DNA from: an uncultured Opitutaceae bacterium | Lineage (GTDB): Bacteria > Verrucomicrobiota > Verrucomicrobiia > Opitutales > Opitutaceae | Assembly: GCA_937902925.1 (NCBI GenBank) | Contig: CALFNN010000013.1 | Coordinates: forward strand, 62,001 to 126,000 | Length of the DNA: 64,000 nt | Direction of reading: 5' to 3' | Part shown: positions 17,639 to 27,790 of the stretch, one piece after another | Position numbering within the stretch: position 1 is the stretch's first letter | Layout: each line of letters begins with the position of its first letter | Made by a program: the position numbers and the translations under genes | Notes under the pieces: generated by a model | Databases searched by the model: none | Told to the model about the DNA's origin: nothing | Seen by the model: the letters and a program-made list of their open reading frames with translations, nothing else

Positions 17639-18798
17639 GGCGCCGCTCCTCCCGGGGCCCCCGCTGCGTCGACCGGCGTTCCCGCAATCGTGTGCGCCAC
17701 GACCTTGGCCCCCGGCACGAGCCGGAGCTGGCCGTCGGACACGACCGTCTCACCCGCATGCACCCCTTCCGCGATGAGCGACAGGTCTCCCGCGGTGCGG
17801 GTCACCTTCACGTCGCGGAGCTCGACGGAGTGATCCGGTTTGACGACGTAAACCTGCGATCCGTTCTGGCTGGTCTGGACCGCGGACGACGGGATCGAGA
17901 TCGCCCCATGGTCCACATCGACCTGCGTGTGCACGTGGACAAATTGCCCCGGCCACAACGCGTGGTCCGCGTTCGCCACGACCGCCTTGAGCGTGATCGT
18001 CCCCGTGGTCGGATCGACGGCGTTGTCCACGAACTCGAGCGTGCCGTCGGCCAGCGGGCGGTCGGACGCCTGCTCGATCACCGAGACGGTCGCGCGATGG
18101 GCGGTCAGCGCCGCACGGATCGCCGCCAGCGTAGTTTCCGGCACGGCATACGCCACGGAGATCGGCGCGAGCTGGTTGATCGTGAGGATGGACTGGCTGA
18201 CGTCGTTCGCCTTCACCAGCGCGCCCTCGTGCAGCACGAGCTGGCCGGTGCGGCCGGCGATCGGGGCGCGAATCTCCGCATAGCCCAGTTGCAGCTCCGC
18301 GTTGGCCACCGCCGCCTCCTTCGCCAGCACCTGCGCCTTGGTCGTCTCGGCCTTCGTCAGGACTTGCGCGAACTGCTCCTTCGAAATCGCCGACGTCTGG
18401 TCGAGATGGGTGTAACGATCCGCGTCCGCCGCCGCCTGCGTGGCCTCGGCGCGGGCGTTGGCCAGGTCCGCGCGGGCGATCCGCAGGCTGTTCTCGAACG
18501 GCCGCCGGTCGAGCGCCACCAGCAGGTCGCCGACCTTCACCTCGTCGCCCTCGCGAAAATGAATCTCGGCGATGATGCCGTCGACCTGGGATTTGATCGC
18601 CACGCTGCGGATCGACTGGACGTTGCCGATCGATTCGATCACGCGCGGCACATCGCCCTGGACGGCCACGGCGACTTGCACGGGCACGGCCGGCGTCGCG
18701 GCGACACCGCCTCCCGCGGACCGGCTGCAGCCGGCCAGGCACCCAACGGCCGCAACCAGGGCGGCGGATATTTTCCAACAGGGGTTAAGGTAGGTCAT
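17635..18798 (-). CDS. RND efflux periplasmic adaptor (MdtA-like)
   Basis: 387-residue membrane-fusion protein. The N-terminal signal ends in a lipobox-like CLAGCSR, so it is probably lipid-anchored. It has the split lipoyl/barrel-sandwich blocks (SQVDGIIAEIHFREGDEVKVGDLLVALDRRPFEN and ELQLGYAEIRAPIAGRTGQLVLHEGALVKAND), an alpha-helical hairpin between them, a beta-barrel domain and a Pro/Gly-rich tail. It bridges the permease to an outer-membrane channel. It lies between a marR gene and the RND pump and overlaps the latter by 4 bases. Confidence 0.93.
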   Translation of the reverse strand: MTYLNPCWKISAALVAAVGCLAGCSRSAGGGVAATPAVPVQVAVAVQGDVPRVIESIGNVQSIRSVAIKSQVDGIIAEIHFREGDEVKVGDLLVALDRRPFENSLRIARADLANARAEATQAAADADRYTHLDQTSAISKEQFAQVLTKAETTKAQVLAKEAAVANAELQLGYAEIRAPIAGRTGQLVLHEGALVKANDVSQSILTINQLAPISVAYAVPETTLAAIRAALTAHRATVSVIEQASDRPLADGTLEFVDNAVDPTTGTITLKAVVANADHALWPGQFVHVHTQVDVDHGAISIPSSAVQTSQNGSQVYVVKPDHSVELRDVKVTRTAGDLSLIAEGVHAGETVVSDGQLRLVPGAKVVAHTIAGTPVDAAGAPGGAAP

Positions 18799-18812
18799 GG
18801 AACGGAAAAGAA

Positions 18813-19268
18813 TTAGGCGGCCCCGTCCTCGAAACCGAGGAGATTGGATTTGATGTGCAGCAGGTCGTCAATCAGCGCGGCCCGCCGGCTGGCCGACAAG
18901 CCCGTCATCGCCTCGTCGCGAAGACGTTCGGAGACCGCGGCAAGTTCCGAAATAACTCGCGTCGCCCGCGGCGTGAGGTTCAGCCGGTAGGCGCGGCTGT
19001 CCTGCGCGTCGTCGGCCCGGCGCAGCCAGCCCCCGCTCTCCAGGCGCGCCGCCTGGCGGCTGACCGTGATCTTCTCCACCTGCAGCGATGCCGCCAGCTC
19101 GCTCTGCGACGCCCCCGGCCGCCGCGCCACGTGGTATAAGAGGAGCCATTGCGCGCGCGTCAGGCCCCGGCCGCGCACGCGCCGGTTGAACTCCTCGCGG
19201 AGGAGGCGGCTGATGTCGTTGACGATGAAACCGAGACTGCGGTCGAAGTTGGGCAACAGTTCTTCCAT
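18813..19268 (-). CDS. MarR-family transcriptional regulator
   Basis: 151-residue winged-helix protein. ARRPGASQSELAASLQVEKITVSRQAARLESGGWLRRADDAQDSRAYRLNLT is the recognition helix plus wing, with the DxRxY-type wing motif typical of MarR. It is the first gene of the efflux operon and almost certainly represses it until a ligand binds. An 18-bp perfect palindrome (19284-19301) lies 16 bases upstream of its ATG, a natural operator position for autoregulation. Confidence 0.93.
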   Translation of the reverse strand: MEELLPNFDRSLGFIVNDISRLLREEFNRRVRGRGLTRAQWLLLYHVARRPGASQSELAASLQVEKITVSRQAARLESGGWLRRADDAQDSRAYRLNLTPRATRVISELAAVSERLRDEAMTGLSASRRAALIDDLLHIKSNLLGFEDGAA

Positions 19269-19283
19269 GGGAGGGTCCGAGAG

Positions 19284-19301
19284 TGGTAAGCATGCTTACC
19301 A
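19284..19301. promoter_or_regulatory. Probable MarR operator, TGGTAAGCATGCTTACCA
   Basis: A perfect 18-bp palindrome lies directly upstream of marR (minus) and 63 bases before glpK (plus). Length and symmetry fit a MarR dimer site. On the minus strand a TTGCGA word just upstream could be the -35 box, so binding would block the efflux-operon promoter. Confidence 0.75.
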
Positions 19302-19364
19302 ATTTCGCAAGTGCGCCGCGCGCTTGCCGCCCGCCCGCCGCCGCGCGAACCTTCCCGCCTCCCC

Positions 19365-20867
19365 ATGCGTCCGCAATTCATCCTCGCGCTGGATCAGGGC
19401 ACCACGTCCTCGCGCGCCATCGTCTTCGACCGCCGCGGTCGCGCGCGCGGCGCCGCCCAGCAGGAATTTCCGCAGCATTTCCCCCAGCCCGGCTGGGTGG
19501 AGCACGATCCCGCCGATCTGTGGGAAACCACGCGGCGCGTCGCCCTCGCCGCCGTCGCCGAGGCCAATCTCACCGGCGCCGGCCTCGCCGCGATCGGCCT
19601 TACCAACCAGCGCGAGACCACGCTGCTGTGGGACCGCGCCACCGGCCGCCCGCTCGCGCCCGCGATCGTCTGGCAGGATCGCCGCACCGCGGACCTGTGC
19701 GCGCGCCTGAAACGCCGCGGGCTCGAGCCGCTGTTCCGCCGCAAAACCGGCCTCGTGCTCGATCCCTATTTCAGCGGCACCAAGCTCGCCTGGCTCCTCG
19801 ACCGCCTCCCCGGCGCGCGCCGGCGCGCCGCGCGCGGCGAGCTCGCCTTCGGCACCGTCGACACCTGGCTGTTGTGGCAGCTCACCGGCGGCCGGGTTCA
19901 CGCCACCGACGTCTCCAACGCCTCCCGCACCCTCCTCCTCGATCTCCGCACCGGCGCGTGGGACGACGAGCTGCTGAAACTCCTCCGCATCCCGCGGGCG
20001 GTGCTGCCCGCGATCCGCGCGAGCAGCGAGGTCTACGGCGAGGTCACCGCCATTCCCGCGTTGCGCGGCGTGCCCATCGGCGGCATCGCCGGCGACCAGC
20101 AGGCCGCGCTCTTCGGCCAGGCCTGCTTCCGCCCCGGCCTCGCGAAGAACACCTACGGCACCGGTTGCTTCCTCCTCCTGCACACCGGCGAAAAACCCGT
20201 CGTGTCGCGGCACCAGCTCCTCACCACGATCGCCTGGCGGCTCGGCCCCGGCGGGCCGCTCGAATACGCGCTCGAGGGCAGCGTCTTCATCGGCGGCGCC
20301 GTCGTCCAGTGGCTGCGCGACGGCCTGGGCCTGATCGCGCGGTCCGCCGACGTCGAGGCCCTCGCCGCCCGCGCCCCGGACAACGGCGGCGTTTTTCTCG
20401 TGCCCGCGTTCACCGGCCTCGGCGCGCCGCACTGGGACGCCGCCGCGCGCGGCGCGATCGTGGGCCTCACACGCGGCAGCACCTCCGCGCACGTCGCCCG
20501 CGCCGCGCTCGAAAGCATCGCCTATCAAAGTGCCGACCTGCTGTCCGCCATGGAAGCCGACGCCGGGCTCCGGCTCCGCGAGCTTCGCGTCGACGGCGGT
20601 GCGACCGTCAACGCCGGCCTCATGCAGTTCCAGAGCGACCTGCTGCGCGTCCCCGTCATCCGGCCGCGCACGCGCGAGACGACCGCGCTCGGCGCCGCCT
20701 ACCTCGCGGGCCTCGCCGTCGGTTTCTGGAAAAATCGCGCCGAGATCGCGGCGCTCTGGGGCGCGGACAAGACCTTTCGCCCCCGCGCCCCGCGCGCGGC
20801 CATGCGGAAACTTCAGGCCGACTGGCACCGCGCGGTCACCCGCGCGAAGGCGTGGGCGGATCGGTGA
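19365..20867 (+). CDS. glpK: Glycerol kinase
   Basis: 500-residue FGGY kinase that phosphorylates glycerol to sn-glycerol 3-phosphate with ATP. It shows [18 protein letters not shown] (phosphate-1 loop), [30 protein letters not shown], the [16 protein letters not shown] segment, and [23 protein letters not shown] near the nucleotide site. Length and motifs match GlpK rather than xylulose or gluconate kinases. ATG 19365 gives the canonical N-terminus. No glpF or glpD is adjacent; it is divergent from marR. Confidence 0.95.
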   Translation: MRPQFILALDQGTTSSRAIVFDRRGRARGAAQQEFPQHFPQPGWVEHDPADLWETTRRVALAAVAEANLTGAGLAAIGLTNQRETTLLWDRATGRPLAPAIVWQDRRTADLCARLKRRGLEPLFRRKTGLVLDPYFSGTKLAWLLDRLPGARRRAARGELAFGTVDTWLLWQLTGGRVHATDVSNASRTLLLDLRTGAWDDELLKLLRIPRAVLPAIRASSEVYGEVTAIPALRGVPIGGIAGDQQAALFGQACFRPGLAKNTYGTGCFLLLHTGEKPVVSRHQLLTTIAWRLGPGGPLEYALEGSVFIGGAVVQWLRDGLGLIARSADVEALAARAPDNGGVFLVPAFTGLGAPHWDAAARGAIVGLTRGSTSAHVARAALESIAYQSADLLSAMEADAGLRLRELRVDGGATVNAGLMQFQSDLLRVPVIRPRTRETTALGAAYLAGLAVGFWKNRAEIAALWGADKTFRPRAPRAAMRKLQADWHRAVTRAKAWADR

Positions 20868-20952
20868 ACGTTTTTCCGCCCCGCGATTGGCATTCTGTCC
20901 GCCGCCCCACGAGGGGAATAACCTCCGGCACCCGGCCTCCCACCCTTTGCCT

Positions 20953-21576
20953 ATGAAGCTCACCATCCCTGTCCTCGTCGCGTCCCTCGCCCTTGGCCTG
21001 ACTGCATCCGCCCACGCCGCCATCGCCGCTTCCGCGGCGGAAGCGAAACCGCTGGCCGCCGGCGCCCGCGCGCCCGCGGTCACTCTCCGGGCCGTCGACG
21101 GCAGCGAGTTCGCGCTCGCCGCCGCCTTCGCGGAAAAGCCGACCGTCCTCGTTTTTTATCGCGGCAGCTGGTGCCCGTTCTGCAACCGTCAGCTCGCCGC
21201 GCTCGGCGAACTCGAACCGAAGCTGCTTGCGCTCGGTTATCAAATCATCGCCGTCAGCCCCGACACGGCCGAAGGCTTGCGCGCGATGGCCGGCAAGAAC
21301 CATCTCGACTACCGCCTGCTCTCCGATCGCGCCATGGCCGCCTCCGCGGCCTACGGCGTCGCCTTCCGCCTTTCGCCCGAACTCGAAAAATCATACGGCG
21401 GTCACGGCGTCCCCCTCACTCCCGTTCCCGGTGGCGAAGGCTACTGGCTGCCCGTGCCCACCGTCTACCTCGTGGGCCGCGACGGCGTCATCAAGTTCGC
21501 CTACTCGAATCCCGACTACAAGGTCCGCCTCTCTTCCGCCGATTTGCTCGCCGCCGCGGATGCGGCCGCAAAGTAA
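20953..21576 (+). CDS. Secreted peroxiredoxin-like (AhpC/TSA) protein
   Basis: 207 residues with a signal peptide (KLTIPVLVASLALGLTASAHA), so periplasmic. The thioredoxin-fold motif FYRGSWCPFCNRQLAALGELEPKLLALGYQIIAVSPD carries two cysteines as CPFC, and PTVYLVGRDGVIKFAYSNPDYKVR closes the domain. This matches peroxiredoxin-like family proteins that reduce peroxides or act as thiol oxidoreductases. ATG 20953 exposes the signal peptide. It precedes the LysM coiled-coil cluster in the same direction with a 138-bp gap, so a functional link is not established. Confidence 0.85.
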   Translation: MKLTIPVLVASLALGLTASAHAAIAASAAEAKPLAAGARAPAVTLRAVDGSEFALAAAFAEKPTVLVFYRGSWCPFCNRQLAALGELEPKLLALGYQIIAVSPDTAEGLRAMAGKNHLDYRLLSDRAMAASAAYGVAFRLSPELEKSYGGHGVPLTPVPGGEGYWLPVPTVYLVGRDGVIKFAYSNPDYKVRLSSADLLAAADAAAK

Positions 21577-21714
21577 ACGTTCGCTCCCTTCGCGGTCCAC
21601 GCCCGCGCCGGTGGTCCGGCGGCATTCTCGGGCCGGTCGTGACGCTGCGCACATCGATGCGTAACTTCGCGTGTTGTGTCGTCGGCGCAAAGCCCTAGCG
21701 TCGGGTCCTTCGCC

Positions 21715-24700
21715 ATGAAGTTCGCCCGCCTCGCGCCGCTGCTGCTCCCTTTCGTTTTCGCCCACCCCGTCCTGTCGGCCGAAAGCCCGGCGAAACCGGC
21801 GGCGGAGTCGGCCGAGGTCGCCAAGCTCCGGACCAGCGCCGAGCGCGGCAACCAGATCGCCGAATACAACCTCGGGCTGGCCTATCAGCTGGGTCGCGGC
21901 ATCCGCGCCGATCCGATCGAGGCGTATGTCTGGCTCACGCTTGCCGCGGAAAGCGGCAGTTCGGGCAAGGCGCTCGAGGCGCTCCTCGGCACCATGAACC
22001 CCGAACAGTTCGCCGAGGGCCGCCGGCGCCTCGCCGCGCTGCGCGCCACCAATCCCTACCTCAAGGCGCCCCCGCCCCGTCCCGCCCCCGCCGCCACGAC
22101 GTCTCCCACGATCCCTGACTCCGGCCGGGGCGCTCCACCCGCCGCCCCCGACCCGGGGCGCGGCGCACCTCCCGCCGCTCCCGGCGCCGACGCCTCGGTC
22201 GCCCACACCGCCGAGGCGAAAAATCTCTACGACCAGCTCTCCCATGTCACCGAGGAGAAACGCCAGGCCACCCTCGAACTCACCGCCGCCCGCGCGGAAA
22301 TCGACCGTCTCAAGGCCGGCGCCGGGCCCGCCCCCGTCGGCACCCGCGACGCCGCTCCGGCCCCCGCGGACGACACCGCGCACGAACTCGCCCAGGCGAA
22401 GGCGCGCATCGACGAACTCACCGCCACGCTCAATGCCCAGACCGCCGGCAAGGCCAGCTCGCAGGCGGCGGTCGCCAAGGCGGACGCCGCTCTCGCCGCG
22501 CAGACGCGCGATCTCGCCACCGCCCGCGCGGACGCGGAAAAAAACCGCGTCGCCCTCGCCGCCGCCCAGGAAAAACTCGCCGCCGCGGAGGCGGGCCGCA
22601 CCGAGCTCGCCGCCCAGGCCGGCGCCGCCGACAACCTCAACGCGCAACTCGCCGCCACCACCGCGAAGGCTGACGCGGCCAATCGCGAGAACGCCACGCT
22701 GCGGGAACAGGTGCAAACCCTCGAAGCTGCCCGCATCTCGCTCGGGACCGAAAAATCCCAGACGGCCGACGCCGCGGCCAGGGCCACCGCCGCCACCGCA
22801 GACCAGCTCGCCCGCCTCACCGCTGAACGCGATTCGCTCGCCGGCCGCCTCGCCTCCGCCGAGAATCTCGCCCGCGCCGCCGGCGACGCGCAGGCCAAGG
22901 CCGCGCTCACGGCCGGGGCTCTCGCCAAGGCCGACGCCCTCGCCGCCGAGCTTGCGACCGCTCGCCGCGACCTCGCCACCAGCGAGTCCAGGCTGGCTTC
23001 CGCTACGGTCGATCTCGCTGCCCGGACCGCCGCGGCCGGGGATGCCGCCGCCAAATCCGAGGCGCAGGCCCGCGATCTCGCTCAGGCAAAATCCCAGATC
23101 GTCGACCTCACGGCACGCGTCACCGCCGCCGAAGCCGCCCGCCCCGAGCCCGAGGCGCCGAAACTCCGCGCCGATCTCGCTGCCGTCCGCACCCGCCTCC
23201 AGGAGGCCGCCGATGAACTCACCCAGGCCCGCGCCGACCGGGAAAAGACCGCCGCCGAGACTGTCGCGACGCTGACCGCCGAAAAAGCCCGCGCAGCCGA
23301 CACCCTCGCCAAGCTCACGAACGAAAAGGACGCCCTCGCCGCGCGCCTTGCGCAGGTCGAGGCCGGCGCCCAGACCACGGCGAAGAACAACGCCGACAAG
23401 ATCGCGTCGCTCACCGCCGAGGCGGCCGCCAATTCCTCGGCCAGGGCGGATGCCGCCGGCAAGACCCGCGAACTCGACGCCGCCACTCGCGCCCTCGCCG
23501 ACTCCCGTCAGCAGCTCGCCTCCACCGAGGCGAAACTCCGCGACGCCACCACCGCAGCCCAGCGCTCCGACGCCTCCGCCCAGTCGGCCCAGACCGCCGC
23601 GGACGCCGCCACCCGCGAAACCACCGCCCAGCTCGCGCAGCTCCGCGCCCAGGTTCAATCGCTCGAAAGCGACCGCGCTTCCGTCGCGTCCGCCAAGGCA
23701 CAGTCCGACAACCGCGTCGCGCAACTCACCACCGACCTCGCCGCGGCGCGCCAGCAGACGGAGACCGCCCAATCCCGTGCCGCGCGCACCGACACCGCCG
23801 CCGCCCAGTCCGCCGACGCGCTTCGTGCCACGCAGGCCCAACTCGCCGACCTCACGAACCAGCTCGCCGCCGCCCGCCAGGCCGCCGACGACGCCCGCGC
23901 CGGGAAGGACCGCGCCGCCGTGGCACTCGCCGCCGAAACTTCCGCGCGGCAGGCGGCTGTCGCTTCCCGCGACAATTCCGACGCCGCGGCAAAAAAATCC
24001 GCCGATCAAATCGCTCAATTAAATGCTCAGGTCCAGTCGTTGGAGGGCGAACGCTCCGCGCTCTCCGCCGACAAAGCCCAGGCCGCCGATCGGATCGCAA
24101 AACTTACCGCCGACCTCGCCACCTCCCGGCAGACCGCCGACGACGCCCAGGGCCGTGCCGACCAGGGCGCCGCCTCCGCGGCCCAGGCCGCCCCGCAGCT
24201 TGCGGATCTCAGGTCCCGACTCGCCGCCGCGACCAGCGCCCGTGAAGCCGCCGAAGCCGCCGCGAAGACGACGGCCGACCAGCTGGCCGCGGCCCGCGAC
24301 CAGACGAAGTCCCTCGAAGCCAGCCGCGCCGCCCTCGCGGCGGACAAGACGAAGGCGGCTGACGCCCTCACCCGGGTCACTGCCGAGCGCGACGCGCTGG
24401 CCACCCGCGTCACGAAAGCCGAGGCCGCCGCGCTCAACAACGGCGAGGCGCAGACCAAGGCCGCCTCGCTCGCCGTCGAACTCGCCGGCACGCAGAAACA
24501 AATCGAGTCCGCCCGCGCCACCGCGACGCAGGCGACCGCCGAAAAAACCTCGGCCGAGGCCGACCTCGCCGCCGCGCAAAAGAAACTCGCCGGCGTTTCC
24601 GCCGATCTTTCCACGCGAACCGCCGAGGCCAAATCGGCCGCCGCCGCGCGCGATGCCGCCCAGGCCGCCGTCGCCGACGCGAAGGCCACCGCCGCCGCCC

Positions 24701-27700
24701 GAGCCCGCGAAATCGCCACGCTCAACGCCAGGCTCACCACCGCCGAATCCGCCGCGAAGGACGCGGCCGACGCGCAATCGCAGGCCTCGTCGGCCACCGG
24801 CAAACAGGTCGCCGCGCTGCAGGCCCAACTCGCCACGCTCCAGACGCGTCTCGCGTCCACCGAGTCGTCCGCGAAGGATGGTGCGGCCGAGCTCGCCCGC
24901 CTGCGCGACCAACTGCAGTCGGTTTCCGCCGAGCGGGCCAGCCTTGCCGCCGCGAAGACGCAGTCCGCCGACGCGCTCACCCGCCTGACGCGCGAGAAGG
25001 ACGACCTCTCCGCGCGGCTCACGAGGGCCGAGGCCGCCGCCGCGACCGGCGGCAACGCCCAGACCAAGGCGACCACGCTCGCCGCGGACCTCGCCGCCGC
25101 GCAACAGGAACTTTCCTCCGCCCGCGCCCTGGCCGCCCAGGCCGCCGCTGAAAAATCGCAGGCCGAATCCGCCCTGGCCGCCGCGCGCGACGAAGCCGCC
25201 ACACGCGCCCGCACGGCCTCCGATTCCACCAGCCAGGTTGCCGCCTTGCAGGCGCAACTCGCGACCGCACGGCAGCGCCTCAACGATTCCGAGTCCACCG
25301 CCAAGTCCGACGCCGCGGAACTCAAGAAGCTGCAAACCCAGCTCCAGTCGGTCTCCGCGGAGCGCGCCACGCTCGCCGCCGACAAAACGAAGTCCGCCGA
25401 TTCACTCGCCCAGCTGGCGCGCGAAAAAGACACGCTCACCGCCCGTCTCACGCGCGCCGAGGCTGCCGCACTCACTTCCGGCGAGGCCCAGACCAAGGCC
25501 GCCGATCTCGCCGACAAACTCGCCGCCGCCCAAAAGGACGCCGAGTCCGCCCGCACGCTCGCCGCGCAAAACGCCGCCACCCAGTCCAAGGCCGAAGCGG
25601 ACCTGGCGACCGCCCAGTCCAAACTCTCCGCCCAAGCGCAGGCCGGCGCCGACGCTGCGCGGCAAATCGCCACCCTGCAGGCCCAGCTCCAGTCGCTCTC
25701 CAGCGAGCGCTCCGCGCTCACCGCCGAGAACACGAAAGCCACCGGCGCGGCCAAGGCCCTCCAGGCCGAAAACGAAACGCTCGCCGCGCGCCTCACTCGC
25801 GCCGAATCCGCCGCGCGCACCGCTGGTGAAGCCCGGGCCCAGGCCGCCGATCTCTCCGCTCAACTCGCCGCCGCCCAGCGGGACGCGGAGTCCGCGCGCA
25901 CCCTCGCCGCGCAAAACGCCGCCGCCCACTCCAAGGCCGAGACCGATCTCGCCGCCGCGCAATCGCAGGTCGCCGCGCTCTCCACGCAGGTGCGGGCCGC
26001 CGCCGACGTGATGGCCCAGGTCACCGCCCTGCAGGCGCAACTTCAATCGCTCTCGGCCGAGCGCGCCAAGTCCGCCGACGCCGTGCAAAAGCTCACGACG
26101 GAAAAAGACGCCCTCGCCGCCCGGCTCGCGTCCGCCGAGGCCGCGAGCCGTGCCGGCAGCGACAACGCGGCCAGGCTGGAATCGCTGAACGCCGATCTCG
26201 CCGCGGCCCGCCGGGACGCGGCATCCGCCAGGGCGCTCGCCACCAAGACCGACGCCGAGCGCTCCGCCGCGCTCGCCGCGGCCGACCAGGCGCGCGCCAA
26301 ACTCGCCGCCAGCGAATCCACCCGCGCCGACCTGTCGGCTCGCGTGCAGGCCGCGACGCAGGCGTCCGCGACTGGTGCCCAGGCCGCGCAACAAGTCTCC
26401 GCACTCTCGACCCAGCTCGCCGAGGTCCGCTCCCAGTTGGCCGCGAGCCGGCAGGACGCCACCGCCGCCGCCGCGGAAAAGGACCGGCTCGGCGCGGCGC
26501 TCGCCGCGGCCACCTCGGCCAAAACCGACACCGAATCCGCCGAAAAGAATGCCGCCGCCGAACTCGCCCGCGCTCGCGCGCAAGTCGAAAGCCTGACCGC
26601 CGAGCGCGCGGCGCTCGCCGGGGAAAAAGACCGGACCGCGGCCGCGCTCACCCGCGAGAAGGACGATCTCGCCGCCCGACTCGCCCAGGCGGAAGCCGCC
26701 AGCCGCGTCGCCGCGAGCACCCCGCCGCCCGACGCCGGTCTCGCCGCCGAATTGTCCGCCAAGACCGCGGCCGCCGCGGAAGCCGCGGCCAGGGCGAATT
26801 CCCTCGCGGGCGAACTGGCCGAAGCCCGTCGCGCCCTCGCCGATTCCCGGCAGCAGCTCGCCGCGGTGCGCGAAGCCGCCGACACCTCCACCAAGGCTGC
26901 GGCAACGGCCGGGGCTTCCGCCAAAAACACCGCCGACCAGCTCGCGACACTTCGTGCGCAAGTCCAGTCGCTCGAGGCCGCCCGCACCGAGCAGGCCGAG
27001 ACCGCCACCCGCGCCGCCCGCCTCGCCGGGGAAAACCAATCGCTGTCGGCTCGTCTCGCCCAGGCCGAGTCCGCGCTCGCCGCCAAATCCAGCGCACCCG
27101 CCGCGGACGCCGCGGCCGATCACGACAAGCTCGCCCGCGAATCCGCGGCCCGCGCGGATGCCGAGGATAAACTCGCGACCGCGCTCCAGTCCTACACTCT
27201 CCTCACCAAGGAGCGCGACGATCTCGCGGCCCGCCTCGCCGAGGCGCAGGCGAAACCCGCGACGCCCGTCGCGGCTCCCGCCCCCGCTGTCTCCGCCACC
27301 GAACTCGAGGCGCTGCGCGACCGGGCCGCGGCCGCCGAGCGCCGCGCCGATCTCGCGCAGGCGGAGCTCGCGCGCGTCAACCACGCGCTCGCCACCTTGC
27401 CGCAGTCCCCGCCGCCCGCACGCGAACCGGTCCCCGCCGCGCGCGAGAACGTTGCCGCCCGTGAGCCGGGTCGCGCCACGCCCGTCCGCCCCGGCTCCGC
27501 CGCCGCCGCCGCGGTCCTTGGCGCACCCACCGGCGCACCGGTCGCGGCAACCGGGGCGCCGGCGCCGCGTTTCCACACCATCGCCCTCGGCGACACGCTG
27601 TCCAAGATTTCGCTGCAGTATTACGGCACCACCAGCCGCTGGACGGAAATTCTCGCGGCAAATCGCGACATCCTGCGCGACGAACGCAGCATGGTCGTCG

Positions 27701-27723
27701 GTCGCTCCTTACGTATTCCGTAG
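21715..27723 (+). CDS. Giant secreted coiled-coil protein with Sel1-like head and LysM tail
   Basis: 2002 residues. The order is a signal peptide (about 1-22), a Sel1-like helical repeat region (about 30-105, with NQIAEYNLGLAYQLGRGIRADPIEAYVWLTLAAE), a Pro-rich linker containing a tandem GRGAPPAAP, and then about 1700 residues of nearly unbroken Ala-rich coiled coil. A Pro/Ala linker and one C-terminal LysM domain (FHTIALGDTLSKISLQYYGTTSRWTEILAANRD) end the protein. Within the coiled coil a unit with ARLTRAEAAA and GEAQTKAADLA recurs, copies being roughly 115-205 residues apart. The LysM should bind peptidoglycan and the rod could span or organise the envelope; that is inference. Two smaller LysM paralogs follow. 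Confidence 0.85.
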   Translation: MKFARLAPLLLPFVFAHPVLSAESPAKPAAESAEVAKLRTSAERGNQIAEYNLGLAYQLGRGIRADPIEAYVWLTLAAESGSSGKALEALLGTMNPEQFAEGRRRLAALRATNPYLKAPPPRPAPAATTSPTIPDSGRGAPPAAPDPGRGAPPAAPGADASVAHTAEAKNLYDQLSHVTEEKRQATLELTAARAEIDRLKAGAGPAPVGTRDAAPAPADDTAHELAQAKARIDELTATLNAQTAGKASSQAAVAKADAALAAQTRDLATARADAEKNRVALAAAQEKLAAAEAGRTELAAQAGAADNLNAQLAATTAKADAANRENATLREQVQTLEAARISLGTEKSQTADAAARATAATADQLARLTAERDSLAGRLASAENLARAAGDAQAKAALTAGALAKADALAAELATARRDLATSESRLASATVDLAARTAAAGDAAAKSEAQARDLAQAKSQIVDLTARVTAAEAARPEPEAPKLRADLAAVRTRLQEAADELTQARADREKTAAETVATLTAEKARAADTLAKLTNEKDALAARLAQVEAGAQTTAKNNADKIASLTAEAAANSSARADAAGKTRELDAATRALADSRQQLASTEAKLRDATTAAQRSDASAQSAQTAADAATRETTAQLAQLRAQVQSLESDRASVASAKAQSDNRVAQLTTDLAAARQQTETAQSRAARTDTAAAQSADALRATQAQLADLTNQLAAARQAADDARAGKDRAAVALAAETSARQAAVASRDNSDAAAKKSADQIAQLNAQVQSLEGERSALSADKAQAADRIAKLTADLATSRQTADDAQGRADQGAASAAQAAPQLADLRSRLAAATSAREAAEAAAKTTADQLAAARDQTKSLEASRAALAADKTKAADALTRVTAERDALATRVTKAEAAALNNGEAQTKAASLAVELAGTQKQIESARATATQATAEKTSAEADLAAAQKKLAGVSADLSTRTAEAKSAAAARDAAQAAVADAKATAAARAREIATLNARLTTAESAAKDAADAQSQASSATGKQVAALQAQLATLQTRLASTESSAKDGAAELARLRDQLQSVSAERASLAAAKTQSADALTRLTREKDDLSARLTRAEAAAATGGNAQTKATTLAADLAAAQQELSSARALAAQAAAEKSQAESALAAARDEAATRARTASDSTSQVAALQAQLATARQRLNDSESTAKSDAAELKKLQTQLQSVSAERATLAADKTKSADSLAQLAREKDTLTARLTRAEAAALTSGEAQTKAADLADKLAAAQKDAESARTLAAQNAATQSKAEADLATAQSKLSAQAQAGADAARQIATLQAQLQSLSSERSALTAENTKATGAAKALQAENETLAARLTRAESAARTAGEARAQAADLSAQLAAAQRDAESARTLAAQNAAAHSKAETDLAAAQSQVAALSTQVRAAADVMAQVTALQAQLQSLSAERAKSADAVQKLTTEKDALAARLASAEAASRAGSDNAARLESLNADLAAARRDAASARALATKTDAERSAALAAADQARAKLAASESTRADLSARVQAATQASATGAQAAQQVSALSTQLAEVRSQLAASRQDATAAAAEKDRLGAALAAATSAKTDTESAEKNAAAELARARAQVESLTAERAALAGEKDRTAAALTREKDDLAARLAQAEAASRVAASTPPPDAGLAAELSAKTAAAAEAAARANSLAGELAEARRALADSRQQLAAVREAADTSTKAAATAGASAKNTADQLATLRAQVQSLEAARTEQAETATRAARLAGENQSLSARLAQAESALAAKSSAPAADAAADHDKLARESAARADAEDKLATALQSYTLLTKERDDLAARLAEAQAKPATPVAAPAPAVSATELEALRDRAAAAERRADLAQAELARVNHALATLPQSPPPAREPVPAARENVAAREPGRATPVRPGSAAAAAVLGAPTGAPVAATGAPAPRFHTIALGDTLSKISLQYYGTTSRWTEILAANRDILRDERSMVVGRSLRIP

Positions 27724-27790
27724 TCCGTAATTTCCGCACGCGCTAAAGATTGCGCGACTTTCGGCGATTTCTTTCCTTTTTTGGACGCCG

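Noticed and set aside
14336-17833. Very long open frame (over 1100 codons) on the plus strand opposite the RND permease
   Set aside because: The product is Arg/His/Asp-rich low-complexity text typical of antisense reading of GC-rich genes. The minus strand encodes a fully recognisable RND pump.
21391-24018. Glycine-rich open frame antisense to the giant LysM gene
   Set aside because: The Gly-rich product merely mirrors the Ala codons (GCC/GGC) of the coding strand.
22240-27300. CRISPR-like or satellite repeats
   Set aside because: The repetition is due to coiled-coil coding (Ala, Lys, Glu, Asp codons). There are no fixed spacers or constant repeat units.
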